Notes under the pieces: model-generated | What the model saw: only the letters and a program-made list of their open reading frames with translations | The model's database searches: none | What the model was told of the DNA's origin: nothing | Assembly (NCBI GenBank): GCA_025765595.1 | Contig: JAIVFH010000139.1 | Span: 1-64,000 of the forward strand | DNA length: 64,000 bases | Direction: 5' to 3' | Source of the DNA: Obelidium mucronatum | Lineage: Eukaryota; Chytridiomycota; Chytridiomycetes; Chytridiales; Chytriomycetaceae | Program-made: the position numbers and the translations under genes | Part shown: positions 10,671 to 19,000 of the stretch, one piece after another | Position numbering within the stretch: position 1 is the stretch's first letter | How the letters are laid out: each line of letters begins with the position of its first letter

Positions 10671-11123
10671 GTAGAATCCAAAACACCAACCCGAAGTGGG
10701 TTCACCGCATCAGCGTCTGGCACAACACAATCATACATCTTCACGTTGACGCCATGTGGGTCTTCACCAGTAAAGGCCATGAAATAATCCAGATCCAGCT
10801 GGCAGAGATCATGTTGCGCAAGAACCACACGCTGAGCATCCAGTAGAACAGACTTAAGTCGAGAAAGACTCGCCACAAGCCAAGGCATGAACGTGGATGT
10901 TGTGGTATGCTGGTGCAACAACCCAGTCTTGTTTAGAATAATTATATCCCAGGTATTGCCACCCGTTTTGGTTGTGGTGAGTGAATCCAAGACAATCGAT
11001 AAGTTCTGGCCACGCATCTGACCACCTTCCATGTCTTTGTAGAACGCCAACCCCAGCCGCGTAGCCAGCGCACGAGCCAAACACGTGTATCTGTGTTGAT
11101 AAGTGTTGAGTATAGACACGAAC

Positions 11124-11188
11124 CCACGTGGGGAACTAAAATGCAGTGTATTATATACCGGCTTATGCCATTTCAGTTCCCCGCGTGG
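11124..11188. repeat. ~65-bp hairpin element, copy 2
   Basis: Starts CCACGTGGGGAACTAAA and ends TTTCAGTTCCCCGCGTGG, with the centre TATTATATACCGG shared with copy 1. Both copies have the same orientation, so they are also direct repeats 516 bp apart. A MITE or a protein-binding hairpin is possible. Confidence 0.8.
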
Positions 11189-12382
11189 TATTTCCAGCAC
11201 GTGCAACTCACCCCGTTATAGCAACCACGCGCGCATTTGGCTCCCCCTCACGGGCATGCCTGAGATACTCTGCTATGACCTCTGTTTTCCCGGTCCCCAT
11301 TGTGGACTTCAACACAACCCAACGTTCCCGATCCTCCCACATTGCACGTGGTTATGTTTGTATCCTGCTTGGTTGATATTCCCCAAGTATCACAATTCGG
11401 GTGTTCTCCACGTGGAGAATGGGCGAGTCCCACAAGGGGACTTCAAATATAGACTGCCCACACACAAAGCAAAACATCATCCAAGTGAACCCAAACAGAC
11501 GCACGTGTGCCAAAGAGATACCCTCTCGCCCCTCACACTCCTTGTGGTATACATAGTCTCCCACGGCAGTGTCCTTGAATGCCACCCCATCGTCGCCGTC
11601 TTCCAGCCAAAAGACCCGCGCCATGTGTCGCAAACAGAAGCGTGGCCACCCTAAGAGTGCCCACGCCGTCAAGTTTATCTGCACGTCGTGCAGGTTGGGA
11701 GTGTATTGGATTCTGCATTTGTTATTATGTTGGGCAAGGGGTGGTAGCAATGGGGGAAGGCATGTGTCAATTGACGAAAGGGTGAAGCTGAGGCAATGTT
11801 TGCTGTGAGGGCAGAAGCCAATCAAACTTCTGCTACGGTTAGGAAGCTGCTTGCCACGTGTGGGGTGGCGACTCCTGGCAGCCCCGTGCAGTCAACAGTC
11901 AACAAGGTGAAAATAACCACCACCACATACAAGGTAGATGTTGATCAATCTTCTACCTGCTTTGGCCCCCCTTGTCACCCACATTAGACCAGCAATGGAA
12001 CGTAGGCTCAACGTGTCGAATGTCGCACAGGAAAAAATCATGGTAGAACTCGCAGATACGCTGAACAAAGATGCGGAAAATTGAATAAAACCAATGTACG
12101 AGCGAGGCCACGTCTAAAAAACTTAACCGTATGGCACTGAAATCCCAAAAGCTGGTGTAAAGAAGACTGTATTTCAGTTCTTGTCAAGGACCGACACACA
12201 AGCAAGGCCACGTGTAAAAAACTTTATTAAGCAGACAACTTTCTCGAGCGACGAGCCACCAGACTTCACTTTGACGTCCACACCACCACCAGCCACGTGC
12301 CCACCATGAACTCCCGCGTCACCCTTGCCGCCCACGTGGACATTGCCGTCGTCCATAATGAACACACTTTCTGCACTCCCCA

Positions 12383-12520
12383 TCCCCCGCCTTCCCCCTC
12401 TCCCCCCTCCTCATCCTTCCCCCCTCCTCATCCTTCCCCCCTCCTCTTCCTCCTCTTCCTCCTCTTCCTCCTCATCCTCCTCTTCCTCATCCCCTCAGCC
12501 TCCTCTTCCTCATCCCCTTC
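12383..12520 (+). repeat. Homopyrimidine tract
   Basis: About 140 bases made almost only of C and T, with repeated CCTCCTCATCCTTCCCC and TCCTCTTCC units and very few purines. The opposite strand is a matching polypurine run. It sits in the spacer of the inverted repeat. Confidence 0.8.
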
Positions 12521-12680
12521 CGCGGCCCCTGTGTTGACAAACATCGACACATCAGTGGCATCAGCATCGCCCCTCTGTCCTCTTCCTCCTCCTCCTCAAT
12601 CTCCCCCAGTTGGAGTTCCAACTCCAAGGCCACACTCTCCAATGCCAAAGCCACGCGCTCTTGCTCCACGTTCGACAGAA

Positions 12681-13034
12681 TCAGGTCAACCATACCACGC
12701 TGTGTGTTGCCACGTTGCACCTTCTTGAGCACAGGCTCAAAGGCGTCCGAGCCTTTGTGATCAAAGTGCTCTTCAGATAGCCTGCTTTCTTCTCAGCCTT
12801 CTTTTGTGCAACCATTGCTACGCACACCCCCTGAACAGCACATTGCCATTTGTGTCTATCTTGCACATGTATGTGATGGCTGACAGCACAAAACGCCTTT
12901 ATGGTGCAAAATATGACAAACAGCTTCTGCTTGGCCTCACCATCAGTGTAGTCACCATGATTATTGAGAAAGAGCTTGCTAATTCTTGATGTAACGGTCC
13001 CAATGTGGTAGGCATGATCTGTTAGGGTCAGCAC
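12681..13034 (-). pseudogene. Second, partial copy of helicase-element segment
   Basis: Residues SRISKLFLNNHGDYTDGEA followed by KQKLFVIFCTIKAF resemble the left-side segment SRIGQYFLLNADSDDTHADA followed by TQKPFVVFCTSVGTVKAF (10410-10646). This suggests a diverged partial duplicate in the same orientation. The similarity stops after the helicase motif-IV-like stretch. Between 11826 and 12680 there is only low-complexity and Glu-rich sequence with no recognisable domain. Confidence 0.4.
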
Positions 13035-13123
13035 ATCCCCCTTCTACTGCACTGTAACAGTGAAGTTTGCGGTTGGCGTTCCATGATGGAGCAAGCTTTC
13101 ATGGCATGTCTGCGATTGCATAG

Positions 13124-13612
13124 TTGCGAGAGATTGTCTCAACAGGAGCTAAGGCATGTGCCGTCAAAGCACGTGGTCATGTCAAGATGATGTATTCCGA
13201 CTTACAGGAGAGGGATGTGTGGTGCAGGCTTTTCTCGCGAATCCGAACGAGTGCGCAGCTGATTGTGATATTCCGGTTGGTGTGTCCATTGACACGTGGA
13301 TCAAGTAGAAGTTCCTGGTGTTTACAACAGCTGATGACACAACGCGATGAACGCAAGAGGCTCGCACAAACCAGGCGTCCAGGCAACACCTGTGACCCAC
13401 CCATTAAGGCGATTCATCAAATTGTTGAGCTGACGTTGGATGTAATTGATTATTTGTTGGCAGGTCAGACAATAGATATGTGGCACTTCTCTGTATCAAC
13501 CATGACCCGGCAACACCTGGCACATATACAGGGCCTCGTGCAGGATGGGAGTGTATTGGATTCTGCATGTGTTATTATCAAGCAAGCCTTGGAACGGGCA
13601 AGGCCCGGGTAG
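13124..13612 (+). pseudogene. Helicase C-lobe fragment, right-arm copy
   Basis: Mirror copy of the left-arm segment at 9921-10409. It encodes GHVKMMYSDLQERDVW and, one frame over, NPNECAADCDIPVGVSIDT, which resembles the motif V region of the origin-binding-type helicase relic. In this arm it is cut off from the upstream helicase parts, since the inverted repeat begins at about 13099. Its end overlaps the tRNA-Arg gene, so the open frame is not a real gene. Confidence 0.45.
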
Positions 13613-13674
13613 CGCAGCGGCAGCGCATTTGCCTTCTAAGCAAGTGGTCGTGGGTTCGATCCCCACCTTGGGTG
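13603..13674 (+). tRNA. tRNA-Arg(TCT), right-arm copy
   Basis: Identical to the left-arm copy: anticodon loop CTTCTAA, T-arm GTGGG-TTCGATC-CCCAC. Confidence 0.9.
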
Positions 13675-13764
13675 CTTTTATCTTCTACTACTAGAACTTT
13701 GACACCATAGAAACCCGAACATGCCTTTGTCCCTCCAAGTTTCCAAAACACAATCATAGACTAT

Positions 13765-13837
13765 TGCCGCCTGCGTGGATCGAACACGCTACCTTAAGAT
13801 CTTCAGTCTTACGCTCTCCCAGATGAGCTAAGGCGGC
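13765..13837 (-). tRNA. tRNA-Phe(GAA), right-arm copy
   Basis: Mirror of the left-arm gene with the same cloverleaf and anticodon GAA. Confidence 0.95.
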
Positions 13838-14142
13838 TCTGAAGCACCCAGTTGATAACGGTATACCTAATGATTAAACCCTAATGAAACCCTGTGTGTA
13901 TACTGACTTAAGGCTGTTGGGAGCCCTCAGCTCTTGTCGGGCCAAGAGGCCATCAGAGACAAATTGTTTTGTGCATGCAAATCAAACATAAGCTTTATGA
14001 GCTCTTTGGAACACTTCCCATCTTTAGCAACTGCCCTTAAGCACATTTGAAGTTGCTAAGGGCCTTAAATTGCATACTATTGAAAGCTTGCCAGTATGCA
14101 TGTTTGGAAGATGCAACACATCCATTTGGTCTAGAATTTTGA

Positions 14143-14577
14143 CTGTGTTGTAACATGGCCACACAGGATTCCTACCTTCCCCCTTCCTTCAGGTAGGTAG
14201 CGGTGGTTCCAGGGTTACAGACCAACCCACCGCATTTTCAACACTCTCCCCCAATCTCCAATCTCTCACTCCCACGTGTTGCTGCGTGTGAAAGTTCAGT
14301 AGTTCACAGTTCAGCGGCCTGATGGCACATGATACTGACTATGGAAATGTCAGTCAACTTGGACTCTAACATGTTCCAAATGTTAACAGCAACAAATAAA
14401 GAAGAACAAATAGGAATAAAGGAATAACATAAATAAGGATAACAACAACGCATGCACATGTCCCCACTTCTTATGTCACTTGCCTCACTCCTGCCATCCA
14501 CCTTTGTCTTGCAACTCGCCAATGTTTGACTCAGACCATGCCACTCCCGCGCCATGGGTCACCCAGAAAATACTTAT
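14143..14577 (-). repeat. Dispersed repeat A, right-arm copy
   Basis: Mirror of 8956-9390. Related to the copy next to the Copia remnant at 48650-49075. Confidence 0.6.
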
Positions 14578-14590
14578 TGTTATATTGTGT

Positions 14591-14607
14591 CCTAACCCTA
14601 ACCCTAA
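14591..14607 (-). repeat. Interstitial telomeric motif, right arm
   Basis: CCTAACCCTAACCCTAA on the + strand, mirror of 8926-8942. Confidence 0.65.
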
Positions 14608-15237
14608 TCACAACCCACCAAAGTAAGTAAAACCCAATTCCTCCAAATAATAATAAACACATAAATAATTAATAAGTAAAAGGGAAATAAAGATAAGAGT
14701 AAAAGTAATACCCTTAGTGAAGTGGAATTCTGGTTTCCCACTTCAGTGCAATTGAACCAGGCTTTTGGTGAATCTTATCTGATGCAGTTCTAGTGACCTT
14801 AGGGAGAAATTGGACTTCTAAAAACTTGATCCTGTATTTCAGTGAACAGTTGATTTGTGCCATTTCTTTGCTAGTCTGTTGAGACACTGAAATTACCTCC
14901 ACTTGTGCCACCTGCCAGGTTCCTCCCCAAAAAAGAATATACCTTTTATTGGCTGGCAATTCAATTCACCAGCACTCAGGCAGCGCATTTTCCTCAGAAG
15001 GGATAACACAAATCCTGTGGGAGTGTTGCACCTGTGATAGGGACCTAGAGTCTGGGTGTTTGTTGTTCCTAAACTCTCTTTTGTGGTTCTGATTATGCAG
15101 AACTTGCGCAATACAGACCATTTTGGTCAAATGTGATGCGCCCTGCCAATTCCTGTACGTCAAAGTATTATGCATAGGGTTATGTAACAAACAGCCTGTA
15201 TGATACAATAAGCAGCTGTGGAGTTGGAGACCTTGAA

Positions 15238-15319
15238 GGGCAGATGGCCGAGCAGTCCAAGGCGTCACGTTAAGGCCGTGATCTATTCGTAGGCGTGGGT
15301 TCGAATCCCACTCTGCTCA
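15238..15319 (+). tRNA. tRNA-Leu(AAG), right-arm copy
   Basis: 82 nt with acceptor GGGCAGA/TCTGCTC, anticodon loop TTAAGGC and discriminator A. It differs from the left copy at one D-loop base (AGTCC here, GGTCC there). Confidence 0.93.
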
Positions 15320-15566
15320 TGTACCACTTTAGTCAGGGATTTTAACTGAGCCAATTATGTAACAAGTAAGGAGGAAATAATGTTGAAATGTTTGGGTTTT
15401 TCTTTATGACCTCACATTGCCGAAAAATCTTATTACAAGTTTTGCATCCTGGTCCTGGCTGCAAGTTCCTTCATGTTCTTCATGTTGAGAATATGGATAT
15501 GGTGAAAAAGGGGCTCCTGGTGAGAACAGTCATTATGAGTGGAATGAAACCCTAACTGAACCTTTG

Positions 15567-15585
15567 AGGGTTAGGGTTAGGGTTA
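15567..15585 (+). repeat. Interstitial telomeric motif, right arm
   Basis: AGGGTTAGGGTTAGGGTTA, mirror of 7948-7966. Confidence 0.7.
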
Positions 15586-15804
15586 TGGGGTTTCAGATGC
15601 ACAGACTAATGTGCCAACCACCACAAGAAAATTCACTTGCGCTGTATAGTGTTGCTTCCTGTGAATGTCTGAGCCTCATACTATGTGTGCAAGCCTTGTC
15701 GCAAAGTCAACTTTCCTGCCATAATGTCAAATTGGGCTTGTTCCCTGCTTATTTTGCGCCATCTTGAGCTTCATTGTCGCCACAAACCTCCCATTCCTTC
15801 TGTC

Positions 15805-16702
15805 AACACCAAGCTGCTGCTCTTTTGCAGCTGCAAGAGATTGCAACAGTTCAGTGAACAATCAGTCGGAGATTGATGAAGAAGCTATTCAACTGATTCT
15901 TGGAAGGATCAAGCCACTGCCAATTTGATGGACTCTGACAGTGGAGAGAGGAGAGGTTTTCATCCAGAAGCAGAATTCAAATAAAGTTTGGGACACTTAC
16001 GTGCTCGAGCCAGTGCCAAATAAAGTGGCCTTGAACCAAAAGGGGAGAACGGAGGCCCACCACTAAGCAATTGGAAGAAGCTTGATGGAGTAACAGATCT
16101 TGCTCTGCCACAAACAATAATGAATATCAAAATGCCATATGTTAAAGATCAATTGCTTTTCCTTCAATCAGCAGGTTTGGTTGGGAAAGAGCCCAATTCA
16201 ATCAAAATAGTAATAATGTTTAAGATCAATTGCTTTGGCTTCAATCCGCAGGCTTGGATGGAAAAGAGAATTTATTTGTGGATGTATAATAAATATTATT
16301 GATGGTTGTAAGGCAAGAAATCCAACCTAGATTTTATTTGTGTGTGTCAATAATAAATATTATTGAGGGTTCTAAGGTAAGAAATCCAACCTGAGAATGC
16401 TACTTGGGACTGCTCACTTTCTTTATTGGCATTAAAAACTCAATGTTTACGAAACCAAAGAATACCCTGCCTGCATAAAATGAGATTTCCAAGGTTGTAC
16501 CAAAACCCTTTGAATCAAGTGCTCAGTGACTTGAACATCACAGCCAGAATCCAAAAAAACAGCCCCAATGATGGACTCTAAAATATCTCCAGCCACCTTT
16601 GGTGCAGAAGGTAAACTATGCCAAAATAAAGGTTTTTGTGTATCTGTTGCTTTTCTTTGTTTAAAGTTGCTTATTTGATTCCCAAATTCTGCAAGTGAGT
16701 GA
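15805..16702. repeat. Dicer 3'-end/flank duplication unit inside right arm
   Basis: About 898 bp matching 18108-19000 with small indels and substitutions: the last Dicer codons, its 3' UTR and the downstream DNA. The mirror copy lies at about 6832-7728 in the left arm, giving three copies in the window. Confidence 0.9.
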
Positions 16703-16951
16703 TCTCTGAGAAGCTGATGATAGTTGGGTTGACCAAGGGTTGGTGGGGCCTGCTTGCAGTGGGAGCTGCGGGGTGCAGTCCTTCTGCACTGCTGCGTCGG
16801 CAATGAGGGCCGCCTTGTTGTAGTTGTTGAATTGGGCTATGCTGTCTGCCTGGGATGCTGCTCCTGTGATGGTGGCGATGGCGGCAGGGATGTCTGGGTT
16901 ACTCATGTAACCTAGGGTTGTGATCATCATGCAAAACAACTTGTCCAGCAT
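16447..16951 (-). pseudogene. Chimeric ORF ending in Dicer RNase IIIb C-terminal fragment (right arm)
   Basis: Mirror of 6583-7087, in the same orientation as the parental Dicer. It contains the deletion junction HQLLRDHSLAEF, then KVAGDILESIIGAVFLDSG and the terminal MQAGYSLVS. Compared with Dicer (SLFKQCKGTDTQ) it reads SNFKQRKATDTQ, so it has diverged slightly since the duplication. It lacks the RNase III signature helix and can hold only half an active site. Confidence 0.75.
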
Positions 16952-16975
16952 TTTAAAGGGCCTCTGTAGACAAAC

Positions 16976-17473
16976 TTAGGGTTTAATCCTACCCCTAACC
17001 CTATCCCTTAGAAGTTGTCGGGTGGTGGTGGTGGCGGTGGTGGTGGTTGTTGTTGATGTTGTAGCTGCTGCTGCTGTAGCTGCTGTTGTTACTGCTACTG
17101 TTGGTAGAGCCGCAGGTGCTGGTGGGGCTGGGCAGCACAGAAAGTCTCGGCTGCCGTGCAGAAGCCCTGGAGGCGGCGGGTTGGTGGGGACAATGGCGTT
17201 GGCCAGGTTGCTGACACAGAAGGTTGCGTACTCATCCCATTCCAGGTTCTCTGGCATGGGTGGTTGGACTGGGACTGAAAGTCCAAACAATCCGTCCCAC
17301 GCTGGGTGGGTGTTAGCATTTACCTGGTCCACCAGGGTCTGGAAGACCTTGTCTGGCGTGTCCACTGGTAGGTCCATGGCATCGGCTATGGCTTCTACCA
17401 TGTTGGGGCTGAAGGCAGCGAACAACAGGGTCAACACTTTGGTGTTTGAGGGGGCTGGGCAGGCGTCAGCCAT
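16976..17473 (-). CDS. Unknown Pro/Thr-rich 165-residue ORF (right arm)
   Basis: An open frame beginning MADACPAPSNTKVLTLLFAA, with a hydrophobic/acidic N-terminal half (PNMVEAIADAMDLPVDTP, NANTHPAWDGLFGL) and a low-complexity Ala/Thr C-terminus translated from a CAG/CAA/ACC tract. It is GC-rich relative to the neighbourhood. No domain is recognised. The mirror copy is frameshifted, so if either copy is used it is this one. It may be part of the same element as the chimeric Dicer ORF just downstream. Confidence 0.4.
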   Translation of the reverse strand: MADACPAPSNTKVLTLLFAAFSPNMVEAIADAMDLPVDTPDKVFQTLVDQVNANTHPAWDGLFGLSVPVQPPMPENLEWDEYATFCVSNLANAIVPTNPPPPGLLHGSRDFLCCPAPPAPAALPTVAVTTAATAAAATTSTTTTTTATTTTRQLLRDRVRGRIKP

Positions 17474-17963
17474 ACGGAGCAGGAGTGGAAGGGAGTGGGC
17501 GGAGGGGTTTGGAAAAGGGAAAAGTGTCCTAAATTAGACACCATCCAGCTTGACAAGGCTTGACTGGTGGGATCACTAAATGTATCAATCCCACACAGCT
17601 AAGCATTAACATGTATTATAAAAATATATCTTCCTTATACATTCCTGCTTCATACAATATTATTCAGTTGTATTAAAATAGTATGTGAAAAAAATCAATG
17701 CTCAAATGATCCTTGTGGATGGGTTACCATCGCACCAAAGTTGAGCTGTTTGCATGTTTTAAGGGTTAATGTACTTATTCAATCACCCACAGTTATTGGC
17801 TCCCCATTTATGGTCCGCAGATATCCCGAGGATTTGGGAGATTGGATTTGATGGCTGCGCCAATCCTAGAGAGGGCAGATTCGGTGGCGGCAGGGATTTG
17901 TTTCTCGGCGAGTTGGGCAGCGCCCTTGGTGGAAAAAAGACAACAAAATAAAACACATCAAAG

Positions 17964-18179
17964 ATGACAAAGACGAAGAAAACTGCTAAACCTGCTGAGA
18001 AACCAAAGGCAGCAGGTAAAGTTGCAGCGAAGGTTTTAGAGAAGTACAGAAAGGCCCCATTCTCTTGGAAGGATAAAGACGCTACAAATGCTCCGAGTTA
18101 TCAAAGAAACACCAAGCTGCTGCTCTTTTGCAGCTGCAAGAGATTGCAACAGTTCAGTGAACAATCAGTCGGAGATTGA
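17964..18179 (+). pseudogene. Broken gene, 5' part only, at right flank of the inverted repeat
   Basis: Starts with a Lys/Ala/Pro-rich N-terminus (MTKTKKTAKPAEKPKAAGK), then KYRKAPFSWKDKDATNAP, and at about 18108 runs abruptly into the Dicer-flank duplication unit, after which the frame is meaningless. The ~46 bases before the break are identical to 5' sequence of the minus-strand fragment at 5270-5563. This looks like one locus split by the events that built the inverted repeat. Its function is unknown. Confidence 0.45.
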
Positions 18180-19000
18180 TGAAGAAGCTATTCAACTGAT
18201 TCTTGGAAGGATCAAGCCACTGCCAATTTGATGGACTCTGACAGTGGAGAGAGGAGAGGTTTTCATCCAGAAGCAGAATTCAAATAAAGTTTGGGACACT
18301 TACGTGCTCGAGCCAGTGCCAAATAAAGTGGCCTTGAACCAAAAGGGGAGGACAGAGGCCCACCACTAAGCAATTGGAAGAAGCTTGATGGAGCAACAGA
18401 TCTTGCTCTGCCACAAACATTAATGAATATCAAAATTCCATATGTTAAAGATCAATTGCTTTTCTTCAATCAGTGGGTTTGGTTCGGAAAGAGCCCAATT
18501 CAATCAAAATAGTAATAATGTTTAAGATCAATTGCTTTGACTTCAATCAGCAGGCTTGGATGGAAAAGAGATTTTATTTGTGGATGTATAATAAATATTA
18601 TTGAGGGTTCTAAGGCAAGAAATCCAACCTGGATTTTATTTGTGTGTGTCAATAATAAATATTGAGGGTTCTAAGGCAAGAAATCCAACCTGAGAATGCT
18701 ACTTGGGACTGCTCCCTTTTTTATTAGCATTAAAAACTCAACGTTTACGAAACCAAAGAATACCCTGCCTGCATAAAATGAGATTTCCAAGGTTGTACCA
18801 AAACCCTTTGAATCAAGTGCTCAGTGACTTGAACATCACAGCCAGAATCCAAAAAAACAGCCCCAATGATGGACTCTAAAATATCTCCAGCCACCTTTGG
18901 TGCAGAAGGTAAACTATGCCAAAATAAGGGTTTCTGTGTGTCTGTTCCTTTGCATTGTTTGAAGAGGCTTATTTGATTCCCAAATTCTGCAAGTGAGTGA
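18108..19000. repeat. Parental copy of the Dicer 3'-end duplication unit
   Basis: Holds the last ~85 codons of Dicer, its 3' UTR and ~600 bp beyond. On the + strand, an exon-like reading SEIDEEAIQLILGRIKPLPI with a stop near 18229 may be the last exon of a lost convergent gene. Copies sit in both arms of the inverted repeat. Confidence 0.85.

Larger units (their letters stand above)
9945..11825 (-). pseudogene. Decayed origin-binding-type SF2 helicase with primase-like zinc region
   Basis: On the minus strand, conserved helicase pieces appear in order but in different frames. There is a Cys-containing region (RHMARVFWLEDGDDG ... FCFVCG) at about 11650-11420. Walker A STMGTGKTEVIAEYL lies at about 11310-11265. 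Then come ARALATRLGLAFYKDMEG and a DEAD-box position reading WDIIILNKTG (degenerate), followed by SVLLDAQRVVLAQHDL. The C-lobe continues with KPFVVFCTSVGTVKAFH and GHVKMMYSDLQERD, and, in another frame inside the left arm, VGVSIDT. The order and the MGTGKT/YKDMEG pattern fit the herpesvirus-type origin-binding helicase family (Herpes_ori_bp), fused in many eukaryotic mobile elements to an archaeo-eukaryotic primase. Frameshifts and a lost DE pair show it is inactive. Confidence 0.6.
13099..17825. repeat. Right arm of ~12-kb inverted repeat
   Basis: Reverse complement of 5710-10434. The inner junction is sharp: GACATGCCATGAAA matches, then the two sides diverge. The outer end fades out near GGCTCCCCATTTATGGTCC. 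It carries the same gene order as the left arm in mirror image. Its outer end lies ~140 bp from a broken gene (17964) and ~900 bp from the parental Dicer 3' end. Confidence 0.95.

Noticed and set aside
12297..12728. Pro/Ser-rich ORF in the spacer
   Set aside because: Follows from the homopyrimidine tract; no start context or domain.
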